From a virus: 64,000 bases of DNA. Below the pieces are notes generated by a model. It was not told the origin of the DNA and made no database searches. It saw nothing but the letters and a program-made list of their open reading frames with translations. Within the stretch, counting starts at the first letter, position 1. Each line of letters starts with the position of its first letter. The stretch lies in IMG/VR virus record IMGVR_UViG_3300027850_000002, positions 1 to 64,000 of that record. One strand, written 5' to 3'. Positions 28,485 through 36,729 of the stretch are shown here, one piece after another. A program made the position numbers and the translations under genes.

Positions 28485-28866
28485 ATCGATGGTGCGGCGG
28501 TGCAATTGTTGGTTTGTGGTCCAGTGCGTTGCACCGTTCGTCCGACCATATTGACTCAAGCAGCTCTTCCTCGTCGTGTGTCCAGACTAGTAGTTCGTAA
28601 GCACGGACACCGTAGTCATCAAAGCCGTCCATCCCATAGACCTCGATGTTTTGAATCCGCGGTCCTTCGAACGTTATCAACGTGTAGAGCTGTCTGAGAC
28701 AACCTACACAGATGTCGTTGGTGGTGTCGTGGTCGGTTCGATACTCGCAACCACAATCCAGACAGCCCGGACAGTAGACCTTACCGTCATGCCATTGAAC
28801 GAGGTCAACCTCGTTCTTGCAACGTGAGCACGCAGGCTCAGAACGGGATGGTTTCCGGCGTGGCAT
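28459..28866 (-). CDS. Zinc-ribbon protein, 135 aa
   Basis: A-C-S-R-C-K, Y-C-P-G-C-L-D-C-G-C and I-C-V-G-C-L within the first 60 residues, probably two zinc sites. An acidic C-terminal half follows. It overlaps the GHKL gene upstream by 29 nt and the end of thyX by 26 nt. Confidence 0.65.
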   Translation of the reverse strand: MPRRKPSRSEPACSRCKNEVDLVQWHDGKVYCPGCLDCGCEYRTDHDTTNDICVGCLRQLYTLITFEGPRIQNIEVYGMDGFDDYGVRAYELLVWTHDEEELLESIWSDERCNALDHKPTIAPPHHRFTSWGGNR

Positions 28867-30265
28867 TGGAGGGAGTATGTAGCGAGCACGAATGGTGGTG
28901 GTGCATGTTCACCATCGAAGGCGTGCTTCCTGGGATAGCCTTGCTGCACTTGTCGCAGACTTCGTGGTCCGTAACATCTGACACCAACGTCTCCTTCTCA
29001 CGGGCGACGTGTTCAAGCAGGATGTCGATCGGGAACACGTTACGGCGCTTGGCCTCCGCCGCTAGAGCTGATGTCAGAAGCTTTTTGAACGGCTCCAAGA
29101 GCAGTCGCCGTTCGACGCCCACGATGCCGCCATCGTCGATCAGGCGGCATGCCGTCTTGGTCCCACGGAACGTGACAACGACGAACGACGCCACAATTTG
29201 CTCGAGACGGTCAGAGGTTTCGCGCTCTTCGAGCGTGAGGTCAGATGGAGCGAAACGCGCCTCAACGGTTCCTTCCATCTTGGCCGCGATGGTTTCCGCG
29301 GACAGGCCGCCCTTCTCAAGCAGTTCCTGAAGCGTGTTGGACACTACGACCGGCTTGGCGCCGATGCTTTCGGCTTCCTTGGCCGCGCGCATCGACGTGA
29401 CCGGGGACGCGTCTACGCCGTTTTCAGCTTCGAACCTGTCCCGTACGCTCTTCAGCAGCTTGTCGTCGGCGTGGTACTTGAGCTGCCGTATTTCGGCGGC
29501 GTCTGCCTTCGCCATCTCGTAGACGCGAGGCGCCGCCAGTTCTGGTTTCTGTGTGCAGACCTGTTGCCACAAGTTACCGAGCGCGTAGTGCAGGTCCCAC
29601 TCGTCGACCATACGTCGGTCTCGGTCGAGCTTGAGCGACTTCATGTCGTACCCGCATGACAGGTCACTGAACGCTCGAACGAAGATGCCGCGAGCGAACA
29701 CCTGACCGACACGATCCTTCGACAGGAGAAGGGTCCCGCTGGACATTTCCACGACGTCAGCAGGTTTGGGTGGTTCCAAGAACAGGAACAACTTCTTGAG
29801 CGCATCCCAGATGCCTGTCGTGATTCCTTCGATTTCGATTTTGAAGTCAACCTCGCGGATCGAGATTTTGCGGGACTTGAACGTCAGAAGCTCTTGACCC
29901 TCGAACGGATGGCCTACGTCAGGTTCTTCGAACGACACGCTCCAGGACAGGTCCCCGTTCTGAAACTTCACATCGTGCCCCTTGCGCAACAGTGCCAGGC
30001 AGCCGAGCACGAAACCCTCACCGAACTGGCCGCGCTTCTCGCCTGGCGTCTTGTCCGACTTCCCGAGGATGAGGAGCTTGGCGGGATCCACGTAGATCTG
30101 CGCGTTGGAGATCTCAAGACGTGACGTTCGAGGAAAGTGATCGATCGTCATCTTGTAGCCGTCTTCGTCCGCGTCCTTAGCGTTTTGCAAGAACTCCCGG
30201 CAGCCCTCGAAAACGCTCCAGGAGGCGCAGTAATTCTTGTCGATCGCGAGTGGGATCTTAGCCAT
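28838..30265 (-). CDS. GHKL-type ATPase, 475 aa
   Basis: A Bergerat-fold ATP-binding domain: C-R-E-F-L-Q-N-A-K-D-A (N-box, N28) and L-G-K-S-D-K-T ... R-G-Q-F-G-E-G-F (G-box, residues 68-85). Phages encode such ATPases (rIIA is one) with poorly known functions. The middle is mixed alpha/beta. Near the end C-D-K-C plus four consecutive His suggest a metal site. It is divergent from the 30311 gene. Confidence 0.75.
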   Translation of the reverse strand: MAKIPLAIDKNYCASWSVFEGCREFLQNAKDADEDGYKMTIDHFPRTSRLEISNAQIYVDPAKLLILGKSDKTPGEKRGQFGEGFVLGCLALLRKGHDVKFQNGDLSWSVSFEEPDVGHPFEGQELLTFKSRKISIREVDFKIEIEGITTGIWDALKKLFLFLEPPKPADVVEMSSGTLLLSKDRVGQVFARGIFVRAFSDLSCGYDMKSLKLDRDRRMVDEWDLHYALGNLWQQVCTQKPELAAPRVYEMAKADAAEIRQLKYHADDKLLKSVRDRFEAENGVDASPVTSMRAAKEAESIGAKPVVVSNTLQELLEKGGLSAETIAAKMEGTVEARFAPSDLTLEERETSDRLEQIVASFVVVTFRGTKTACRLIDDGGIVGVERRLLLEPFKKLLTSALAAEAKRRNVFPIDILLEHVAREKETLVSDVTDHEVCDKCSKAIPGSTPSMVNMHHHHSCSLHTPSNATPETIPF

Positions 30266-30284
30266 GACCTATCTTTCGTTTGCG

Positions 30285-30305
30285 TTGTGATTGTGTGATA
30301 AACGT
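30285..30305 (+). promoter_or_regulatory. 21-nt element shared with 57644-57664
   Basis: TTGTGATTG-T-G-T-G-A-TAAACGT here differs at only three positions from the minus-strand element at 57644-57664. It sits in the gap between the GHKL gene and the plus-strand gene at 30311. Likely promoter or operator for a middle-class gene set (inference). Confidence 0.45.
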
Positions 30306-30310
30306 GTTGC

Positions 30311-30706
30311 GTGTGGAAGCCAGTGAGCAAGTTGAATTGGACACCGTTGGCGTCCGATGGGCGTTTCGTTGTGGTCACGAACACCGCGATTGTGAGTGAC
30401 CGTTGGCACGCACGCGCATGTGCCGCGATCACTGATTCGGCCTACGCCGTTCGTGACGTCGTGCGAGATATCCTTGCGAACCCTCAGGTCAGGGCCGTCG
30501 TGTTCGATGGCCCTGCGCTCAATCGTGCCGAGTTCGATAAGTTCTGGCTCGGGGAGAACGACATCTCCTGGCGTATCGATAAGGAACATCTCGACCTGGT
30601 CCGCCAGTTTGTCGATCTGTTCGACGACGATTGTATGTGGCGTGTGCCGCCGCAGCCGTTCTGGCCTGCGCGCGTTATGTACCTCGAAGAAATGGAAGCC
30701 AAATGA
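30311..30706 (+). CDS. Hypothetical protein next to nucleotide genes, 131 aa
   Basis: R-F-V-V-V-T-N-T-A, then V-R-D-V-V-R-D-I-L-A-N-P-Q-V-R-A-V-V-F-D-G. The N-P-x-[IV]-R-x-[LV]-[VI]-x-x-G pattern recalls DUF4346/MtrA-like domains sometimes linked to thymidylate synthases; a weak recollection, not a firm assignment. GTG start at 30311 or 30323. ATGA overlap with the kinase gene suggests co-translation. Confidence 0.55.
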   Translation: MWKPVSKLNWTPLASDGRFVVVTNTAIVSDRWHARACAAITDSAYAVRDVVRDILANPQVRAVVFDGPALNRAEFDKFWLGENDISWRIDKEHLDLVRQFVDLFDDDCMWRVPPQPFWPARVMYLEEMEAK

Positions 30707-31380
30707 GACTGATCGCGTTGATGGGCAAGAGCAAGAGTGGCAAGGATACGGTTGGACAGATGCTTCTGGACGCCGATCCACGAGGTGTCACCATCGCGTT
30801 CGCAGACAAGTTGAAGGAAGTCTGCATGGACCTCTTCGACCTGTCTCACGACGATGTCTACACCGAGGAGGGCAAGAACCGGGTCACGGATTTCCCCTGC
30901 TACAAGTGTCCGGCCTGTGGCTCTATCGACGCGACGCTCGAGGCACCGACGCAGGTCGTGTGCAAGGGCTGTACTGCCGTCGGAGCACCTTCAGCCTTCG
31001 CATCGTTTTGGACAGTGCGGATGATTTTGCAACACGTCGGGACAGAAGGTTGCCGTCGTGTGTGCGACACCGTTTGGGTTCGACAGGCGATCAAACGCAT
31101 CAAGGCGCAGTACGCCGACAAACCCTTCGTAGCCATCACGGATTGTCGCTTCAAGTCGGAAGCAGACATGGTGTGGAAGACCGAAGGTGAAGTGTGGCGT
31201 ATCCGTCGTCCCGAGACGGACCACAAGGCGCAAGGTCTCGCGAAGCACAGCTCGGAGACCCAGATGGACACGATCCCGGACACGTTGTTTCAACTCACGC
31301 TGAACAACGACAGCACTCTCGAGAATCTACGACACAAAGTCGTGGGTGGGCTCGAGCGGTTCCTCGCTGCACGTGCGTAG
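30703..31380 (+). CDS. Deoxynucleoside monophosphate kinase-like protein with zinc insert
   Basis: 225 aa. P-loop G-K-S-K-S-G-K-D-T (8-16); V-R-M-I-L-Q-H-V-G-T-E and V-W-V-R-Q-A match phage dNMP kinases (R-x-L-x-Q-x-x-G-T-E). Phosphorylates dNMPs to dNDPs in the family. Unusual: residues 66-90 carry C-Y-K-C-P-A-C and C-K-G-C, a five-Cys zinc-ribbon-like insert before the R-x-x-x-Q helix. Start by ATGA overlap. Confidence 0.8.
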   Translation: MRLIALMGKSKSGKDTVGQMLLDADPRGVTIAFADKLKEVCMDLFDLSHDDVYTEEGKNRVTDFPCYKCPACGSIDATLEAPTQVVCKGCTAVGAPSAFASFWTVRMILQHVGTEGCRRVCDTVWVRQAIKRIKAQYADKPFVAITDCRFKSEADMVWKTEGEVWRIRRPETDHKAQGLAKHSSETQMDTIPDTLFQLTLNNDSTLENLRHKVVGGLERFLAARA

Positions 31381-31596
31381 AACGCTTGGACGGTAGCGAT
31401 ATCGGTCTGCTGCCTTCTGCATCGCCGCATTCAGCGCGAGCCGCGCGTCTTGGTAGCCCTGCTCGTACGCCAAGCGGATCTTCTCGTTCGTGTGCGTCGT
31501 GAACGCAGGGTCGAGCGGCTTGCTCGAGGCTCCAGCGACCCAACCCTTGCGGTACGACTGCCACTGGTTCGCGGCGTCGGGATCAGCGATTGGCAT
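31327..31596 (-). CDS. Small phage protein with GWxAG/HxxxxIxxAY motif, 89 aa
   Basis: Y-R-K-G-W-V-A-G, D-P-A-F-T-T-H-T and I-R-L-A-Y-E-Q-G-Y-Q-D-A-R, a layout common to short phage proteins of unknown role. Its end overlaps the convergent kinase gene by 54 nt. Confidence 0.65.
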   Translation of the reverse strand: MPIADPDAANQWQSYRKGWVAGASSKPLDPAFTTHTNEKIRLAYEQGYQDARLALNAAMQKAADRYRYRPSVLRTCSEEPLEPTHDFVS

Positions 31597-31885
31597 CGTA
31601 GTACTTCCGAGCTTCCACAGCGACGCGGTCGAACATCGCCTTACCGCCGAACTTCTCAGGGAGGTTCTCTCGGTAGTTGATGGTCACGAGCGCCAGCGCA
31701 AACACGCACTGTTCAGGGGAGAATCCCATCTCGCCCCACTGCTCGTTCAACCATCTGATGATGGTTTCACCGTTACCTGCGGCCTCGAGCGCATGATCGT
31801 TCATCGCGCTTGCGGCCATCTGTTTCTTCATCGCCTCGATGGCCTCGGACGACTTCGATATGTTCTCGGCGAATTTCTCGTTCAT
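31583..31885 (-). CDS. Hypothetical protein, 100 aa
   Basis: A helical start (E-K-F-A-E-N-I-S-K-S-S-E-A-I-E) and a C-terminal half with P-E-Q-C-V-F-A-L-A-L-V. ATG in a TGATG overlap. No family recognised. Confidence 0.62.
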   Translation of the reverse strand: MNEKFAENISKSSEAIEAMKKQMAASAMNDHALEAAGNGETIIRWLNEQWGEMGFSPEQCVFALALVTINYRENLPEKFGGKAMFDRVAVEARKYYDANR

Positions 31886-32154
31886 CAACGTCTCACGGGT
31901 TGCTTGGGAACAGCCTTTGGAATCGGCTTATCGCGGAATAGACCGCAGCCTCGAACAACTTCAGCACCCACCACGATGACCGGCTTGGCCAGCTCACCGT
32001 CAGGCGCGCGTTCTACGCCGGGCGGGAACATTTGTCCTCGCTGTTCGGTCGCAGGGTAGGTCGACTGCACAGCACAGCGCCCGTGACGACCTTCTTTGAC
32101 GCCCCGGATGATGGGGTCGTAATTTTGACATTGAGAACAAGGTTTATCGGCCAC
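31885..32154 (-). CDS. Cys-containing small protein, 89 aa
   Basis: K-P-C-S-Q-C-Q-N-Y, G-R-C-A-V and R-G-C-G-L-F: a four-Cys pattern seen in small phage zinc proteins. GTG start with AGGAG 5 nt upstream. Confidence 0.62.
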   Translation of the reverse strand: MADKPCSQCQNYDPIIRGVKEGRHGRCAVQSTYPATEQRGQMFPPGVERAPDGELAKPVIVVGAEVVRGCGLFRDKPIPKAVPKQPVRR

Positions 32155-32162
32155 AGAGTCTC

Positions 32163-32654
32163 CTAGCTGGCGGTCATCATGACGACGATGCCGAAACGAC
32201 GCAAGATCGGAGCTGCGAAGGACGTACGAAGTACCTTGGCGAGCGCCAGCATTCCACGGTCGAGTGGTTGCCCGATGAACCAGAGCACGGACGCATCACT
32301 CTTGAGAGTAGATGCAGGTGCCCCTTCGGACGGAGCGTTCAACACGGTGTCGTTGTATCGAACGCCAATCCCCGCATCCACCAACATCGTGCTCACGCCC
32401 TGCACCATGAACAAGTCTGCAACGCAGTTGGCTAGGACATCGAGCGCGTCGTTGTCGGTTTGTACACGTGTCGACGTCACATCGAACCCCACATGCTTCG
32501 ACCGAATGACGTGTTTGTTTGGAATCGCCATGTCGGCGTCCCGGTCTATCTCGTCTAGGTTGATACGAGCACGTGATGATGGCTCGACGCGGACGGGTTG
32601 ACGTAACGGTTCAACCGTTCGCCATGGGTCCACGATTCCGCGTTTCTTGGTCAT
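32163..32654 (-). CDS. Hypothetical protein, 163 aa
   Basis: A basic, Pro/Arg-rich first third; later hydrophobic helices (L-D-V-L-A-N-C-V-A-D-L-F-M-V). ATG in an ATGA overlap. No recognised domain. Confidence 0.6.
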   Translation of the reverse strand: MTKKRGIVDPWRTVEPLRQPVRVEPSSRARINLDEIDRDADMAIPNKHVIRSKHVGFDVTSTRVQTDNDALDVLANCVADLFMVQGVSTMLVDAGIGVRYNDTVLNAPSEGAPASTLKSDASVLWFIGQPLDRGMLALAKVLRTSFAAPILRRFGIVVMMTAS

Positions 32655-32878
32655 GTCGTCACTACGATGCGGCCATCGAGCCCTGGATCCACGCAGGACG
32701 CATGGACGAACTCGAACTCCCCCGACATGTGAATCCCCATCTCTTGTGTTTGAGGATCTCGCGCATTCGGGTCGTAGATGATGTGTGCAGGCATGACGCG
32801 ATCGCCCGCCTTGAACAACTTACGACACCGCGCGCAGGTTGTATGCGGGACCCGTTGATTGAGGGTGTTGACCGGCAT
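32651..32878 (-). CDS. Small zinc-type protein, 75 aa
   Basis: T-C-A-R-C-R-K-L-F-K-A-G-D-R-V near the start and F-V-H-A-S-C-V at the end form a C-x2-C ... H-x2-C site, typical of small treble-clef proteins. ATG in a TGATG overlap with rnhB. Confidence 0.65.
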   Translation of the reverse strand: MPVNTLNQRVPHTTCARCRKLFKAGDRVMPAHIIYDPNARDPQTQEMGIHMSGEFEFVHASCVDPGLDGRIVVTT

Positions 32879-33546
32879 CAATCCTCGATGCCTTGGGCAC
32901 GCAGCATGACCGCACGTACAGGTCGATAGGATTTACGATGTGCCATCGTAGGTCCACGCTTGGCCAAGAGCGCCTTGTGTTCGCGTGTTGGATACCCGCG
33001 GCTCTTGTCGAAGCCCCAGTTCGGATACTCTTTGTGCAGCTCGTCGATCCGCTTGTCATGGGTCGTCTTCGCGACGATCGACGCAGCGCCGATGTGCCAG
33101 TCGGTCCTGTCTCCGTCAGGGATACATTTGACAGGACACGGCAGGTTGGGTCGTTCGAGGTCTCCGTCGATCAAGACGAGAAAATCCTCGGGCTGGAGTG
33201 TCGGGTCGAGCGTCTTGAGCCGTTCGAGGCAGCGTGATGCTGCTAGCTTGATCGCTTCTGGAAACACTGTTCCGAAGAGCCTCGCGTCAATTTCAGCAGC
33301 GGTCTTTTCGATGATGACGACGGCAGCACAGGTCGCTTGAACGGCGATGGAGAGTGCGGCTCGGTGCGCTGGATTTTTGATGCCCTTGGAGTCGCCTGCT
33401 ACCAAGGCCTTGTCGGCGTAGACACCTTTCCACATCGAGGTAACGCGCTCCGCGTCGATCGGAAACGCGACAGCAACCACGACAAGGGGTCCAACCAGAG
33501 CCCCACATCCCGCCTCGTCCACACCGACAACATATTTGGGAATCAT
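32878..33546 (-). CDS. rnhB: Ribonuclease HII-like
   Basis: 222 aa. Cuts the RNA strand of RNA-DNA hybrids, including single embedded ribonucleotides (family). G-V-D-E-A-G-C-G-A-L-V-G-P-L has the catalytic D10-E11. Further L-I-D-G-D and S-I-V-A-K-T-T-H-D ... G-Y-P-T-x-x-H ... H-R-x-S-Y-R-P-V match RNase HII. C replaces the usual R after D-E-A-G. An uncommon gene for a phage; it may process primers with the nearby helicase. Confidence 0.88.
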   Translation of the reverse strand: MIPKYVVGVDEAGCGALVGPLVVVAVAFPIDAERVTSMWKGVYADKALVAGDSKGIKNPAHRAALSIAVQATCAAVVIIEKTAAEIDARLFGTVFPEAIKLAASRCLERLKTLDPTLQPEDFLVLIDGDLERPNLPCPVKCIPDGDRTDWHIGAASIVAKTTHDKRIDELHKEYPNWGFDKSRGYPTREHKALLAKRGPTMAHRKSYRPVRAVMLRAQGIED

Positions 33547-33692
33547 GTGACGGCCTTGATGCGTGGTTTCTTCTTGTTGAGGGACACGCGCCTGTCGCAA
33601 TTTATGCAGGCCGCAGTTTTTCCTTTACCGGTCACTCGCCACCCGCACGGGCACACGACGACCTTCGTGCCTTTGGGGCGGCCTGCCTTCAT
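33543..33692 (-). CDS. Small zinc-ribbon protein, 49 aa
   Basis: Basic start A-G-R-P-K-G-T-K-V, then V-C-P-C-G-W-R and A-C-I-N-C-D-R-R, then K-K-K-P-R. Four Cys, strongly basic; nucleic-acid binding plausible. ATGA overlaps at both ends make this gene likely despite its size. Confidence 0.62.
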   Translation of the reverse strand: MKAGRPKGTKVVVCPCGWRVTGKGKTAACINCDRRVSLNKKKPRIKAVT

Positions 33693-33910
33693 GCGCTGAT
33701 CGTCCAACTCGTTTTGAAGAACTTGGCCAACTTGTGTAGATGTCGCCAGTTTAGAAGGCTCCTACCCTGTTCGATCGCCGTGTACTGCGCCCGACTGAGT
33801 TGAATGCCGGCTGCTACCTGCGCCTGCGTCAGGTTTTTGGACAAGCGTTTGTCCCGCAGTTCTTTCAACAACGTTACATACGGATCGCGGCTCATATCGG
33901 ACAGAATCAT
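33689..33910 (-). CDS. XRE-family helix-turn-helix regulator, 73 aa
   Basis: L-R-D-K-R-L-S-K-N-L-T-Q-A-Q-V-A-A-G-I-Q-L-S-R-A-Q-Y, then I-E-Q-G-R-S, the Cro/CI-type HTH with its typical third helix. It lies between rnhB and the helicase gene. A minus-strand GCAATAAACCC element (33918-33931) lies just upstream. Probably a phage transcription switch. Confidence 0.82.
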   Translation of the reverse strand: MILSDMSRDPYVTLLKELRDKRLSKNLTQAQVAAGIQLSRAQYTAIEQGRSLLNWRHLHKLAKFFKTSWTISA

Positions 33911-33936
33911 AGGCGTTCAGGGTTTATTGCGCAAAC

Positions 33937-36042
33937 TCACGCGGCCGTAGTGCGCCGGAAGTGCTCGACGAAACGCGGAATGAATCGTTCGCACACCGCC
34001 ATGTCTGACGTGATCGCGTTGTTCGACCACGGCAGGGCTTTGCGCACGGCGCCTCCGTAGCTCTTGTCCCAGATGCGACTGTCGAGGATCGCAACGCACC
34101 CCCGGTCGTCTTTCGTACGAATCAATCGACCAACGCCCTGACGCAAGTCGATGAGCATGTCGACAAGTTGAACGTCGTGGAAGGCGTTCTTCCCTGCGAG
34201 CCGCTCGCGCGCCTTGATGATCGGGTCGTTGTATTGCGGAAACGGAAGCTTGGCCATGATGACCAGCCGAAGTGCGCCTCCCGGAACATCGACACCTTCC
34301 CAGAACGACTTCGAACCGACGAGGATCGAATCCGGCGTCGCTTTGAACTGCTTGAGCGCCGCGTTTGGGTCACCGTCCCACGGATTCTTCCGATGGCCCT
34401 GCGCGAACGTGCGACCAGGGAAGCGTTGCTTGAGCGCTGTCGCAAATGCGTCGAGTTCATCGTTCGCCGTCGTGAGAATGAAGGCGCCACCATCCGACAG
34501 CTCCACGAGACGGACCGCCATGTCGACGCGGCTCTGCATGACCTTGGCGTAGTCTGGATTCACTCGACCGATTGCGGGCAGGTTACGAGGTACGAACACG
34601 AAGCCCTGTGCGTCGTAGTTGAATGCCGTTGGCAGAACTTCTGCCTTTGCCGGTGACAGTCCCGTCATGCTGGTCACGTGCTCGAAGTCGCCGTTGACGG
34701 CGAGCGTCGCGCTGCACACCACGATCGTTTTGATCGCCGAGAAGTACTTTCCTGCGATGCCGCCAACACTCACAGGCGCGCAGTTGATGCCGAAGCGCCC
34801 GCGGTCGTCCTGTGTTGCGTAGATCGCCGTGTTGGCGAGAATGCGCTCGCGGCGCATCGCCTGCTGTTCGGGGTCTGTGATCTCGAGGTCGGGGTCCACC
34901 ATGCCCTGCGACGTCTGCAGCCCGCGCAAGAGGGAGTCAACGCGTCGCGTCGCCTGGGTAAGGAACGCGAGGTCCTTCGCTTTGTATTCCTCACTGCGCA
35001 CCTTCTCGATTGTCATGTCGACTTCGATGCCCTTCATCTCTTCATCGAACTCAGACAGGCCGTCGTCGGGGTGGTTGTACGTCCGCTCCTCTGGCTCCGA
35101 TTCAACAGGATCGGCGTTGAGTTCGGATGTTTTCTTGGTCAGTTCGACAGCTGCAGCACGAAGTCCGTCGATAGCCGCTCGCGCTAGCGCGTCGTCGAAT
35201 ACAGGAACATCCTTGGCGCTCGCATCCTGGTAGTGCTTGTTGGGCACCGCTTCGAACATCGCTTTCCACGGCTCGAGTAGTTCGCGGATGCGAGGGAACG
35301 AACCGCTCGTGCGCTTGAGCAAATCCACCAACCCTGAGATCGAGTCCTCGCTGACCCGGTGCGTGAACGCCGAACGGATTCCTGCAGCAAGCGTGTGCGC
35401 CTCATCAATGATGAGAACGTCGTAGGGCCCGCCCACGAGTTTGCCGTGGCCGAAGTACATCTCGGCACCGAGCACGTGATGGTTGATCACGATGAGCTTG
35501 GACTGCGTGGTGTCTCGCTTGAGGCGGATGTAGCCGCAGTCGTCAAAGAAATCGCACCGTTTGCCGACACAGTCTTCGGCCGATGCAGATCCCCACCAAC
35601 GAGGCGGCATGCCTGGGTACTCAGCCCGATCGCCGTAGAGGTTTCTGCGGATGAAGTCCATGTACGGAGCGCCGCCCTCGCCGCCTTTGTCGATGATTGA
35701 AACCGCCGACATCTGGCAGGCATAGTTGCCCTTGCCCTTGAGTGGGATGGCCGTCGCGAACGGCATGTTCAGGATGCGTTTCAGCGTCGGGAAATCCTTG
35801 CCGACGATCTGGTCCTGGAGGCCCTTCTTGGCCGTTGCAACGACGACCCGGCGTCCGGCAGCCAGAAGCGCCGGCAGGAGGTACGCGTACGTTTTGCCGG
35901 TGGCAACCGGCGCCTCGCAGAAGTAGGCTCCCCCGTCACGGAGAACTTCTTCGATGGAGGCGGCCATCGAGAGCTGGGGCGGGCGCGCTTCGCGTACCAA
36001 GCCGTGTACGGGATCGGTCAGAAGGTCAGCTACCGTTCGCAT
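33937..36042 (-). CDS. DinG/XPD-like Fe-S helicase, 701 aa
   Basis: Superfamily 2 helicase. Walker A E-A-P-V-A-T-G-K-T (43-51), D-E-A-H (213-216), and four Cys placed as in Fe-S helicases (C109, C158, C163, C169). C-terminal motifs include G-S-K-S-F-W-E-G-V-D-V-P-G and Q-G-V-G-R-L-I-R. Unwinds forked or R-loop DNA in the family (5'-3'). No exonuclease domain. Divergent from the late tail block. Confidence 0.88.
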   Translation of the reverse strand: MRTVADLLTDPVHGLVREARPPQLSMAASIEEVLRDGGAYFCEAPVATGKTYAYLLPALLAAGRRVVVATAKKGLQDQIVGKDFPTLKRILNMPFATAIPLKGKGNYACQMSAVSIIDKGGEGGAPYMDFIRRNLYGDRAEYPGMPPRWWGSASAEDCVGKRCDFFDDCGYIRLKRDTTQSKLIVINHHVLGAEMYFGHGKLVGGPYDVLIIDEAHTLAAGIRSAFTHRVSEDSISGLVDLLKRTSGSFPRIRELLEPWKAMFEAVPNKHYQDASAKDVPVFDDALARAAIDGLRAAAVELTKKTSELNADPVESEPEERTYNHPDDGLSEFDEEMKGIEVDMTIEKVRSEEYKAKDLAFLTQATRRVDSLLRGLQTSQGMVDPDLEITDPEQQAMRRERILANTAIYATQDDRGRFGINCAPVSVGGIAGKYFSAIKTIVVCSATLAVNGDFEHVTSMTGLSPAKAEVLPTAFNYDAQGFVFVPRNLPAIGRVNPDYAKVMQSRVDMAVRLVELSDGGAFILTTANDELDAFATALKQRFPGRTFAQGHRKNPWDGDPNAALKQFKATPDSILVGSKSFWEGVDVPGGALRLVIMAKLPFPQYNDPIIKARERLAGKNAFHDVQLVDMLIDLRQGVGRLIRTKDDRGCVAILDSRIWDKSYGGAVRKALPWSNNAITSDMAVCERFIPRFVEHFRRTTAA

Positions 36043-36065
36043 AAGGCCTTTCAGTCTGCATTGCT

Positions 36066-36080
36066 TGTGGGATAAACATC
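36066..36080 (+). promoter_or_regulatory. TTGTGGGATAAACAT element before the late tail block
   Basis: C-TTGTGGGATAAACATC, about 50 nt upstream of ATG 36127 in the divergent gap, matches the TTGTG-x-GATAAAC-x-T core at 30292-30305 and 57644-57657. Confidence 0.4.
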
Positions 36081-36126
36081 AAGACGATCAGTTGCTTTCC
36101 TCGTCTGTTCCTTGTACCAAGATTCC

Positions 36127-36729
36127 ATGGCAACTACGGATGACGCTCGCATCGGTGACTTCACACGTCCTGTGGTCGATCCCCCCAAGACAGGTGCGTC
36201 GCCAACCAAGGACGCTCTCGACCGTGCAGAGCAGAATCTCGAGGACTCCGTTCAGAAAGACGAAGCCACGCTCAAGCCGATGATCTCGTACGAAGAACGG
36301 TTGAAAGAGATCGGGGTGACCAAAGCAAAGGCCGCGGAGATCATCGATGCGGTCTTGCTCAAGGGCTTCTACGCTGAAGACGTCCAGATCACGAAGTCTA
36401 TCAAGGCACGTTTCCGGACGCGGAACGCGCGCGATACTCGCCGTGCGCAAGAACAGATTGAAGCGCAGCGTCTTACGTACGACGTTCACTACAGCGAGAT
36501 GCTCGCCCGGCTCTTGCTCGCATCATCGCTTGAACGCTTCGGCGACGACAAGCTCACCCACGTCATGAAGGGCACGAAGAACGACGACGTCGAGAAAGCC
36601 TTCTTCAATCGCATGTCGTACGTCGAATCGCTGTCCGATCCTGCGATGCGCCTCCTCATCACCAAGCTTGCAAAGTTCGACCGCATGATCGGCATCGTTC
36701 TCGAGGAGGGTGCGATCGAAAATTTCTAG
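36127..36729 (+). CDS. Tail assembly chaperone, short form (gpG-like)
   Basis: 200 aa, charged and helical, with T-K-A-K-A-A-E-I-I-D-A-V-L and a C-terminal helical third. Identified by position: immediately before the tape-measure gene and ending in a -1 slippery sequence, the hallmark of gpG/gpGT pairs, which prevent premature tape-measure aggregation. ATG 36127; a start 15 nt upstream is possible. No sequence similarity claimed. Confidence 0.7.
   Translation: MATTDDARIGDFTRPVVDPPKTGASPTKDALDRAEQNLEDSVQKDEATLKPMISYEERLKEIGVTKAKAAEIIDAVLLKGFYAEDVQITKSIKARFRTRNARDTRRAQEQIEAQRLTYDVHYSEMLARLLLASSLERFGDDKLTHVMKGTKNDDVEKAFFNRMSYVESLSDPAMRLLITKLAKFDRMIGIVLEEGAIENF
36720..36726 (+). promoter_or_regulatory. 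-1 ribosomal frameshift heptamer A AAT TTC
   Basis: Codons GAA AAT TTC TAG contain A-AAT-TTC (X-XXY-YYZ) one codon before the stop. Slipping -1 continues into an open frame of 129 codons. TAGGAGG and GC-rich potential stems (CGGG...CCCG; CGACG...CGTCG) follow within 50 nt. Confidence 0.75.

Noticed and set aside
30396-31190. 264-codon plus frame
   Set aside because: Out of frame with, and covering, the dNMP kinase, which carries clear motifs; no domain in the alternative frame.
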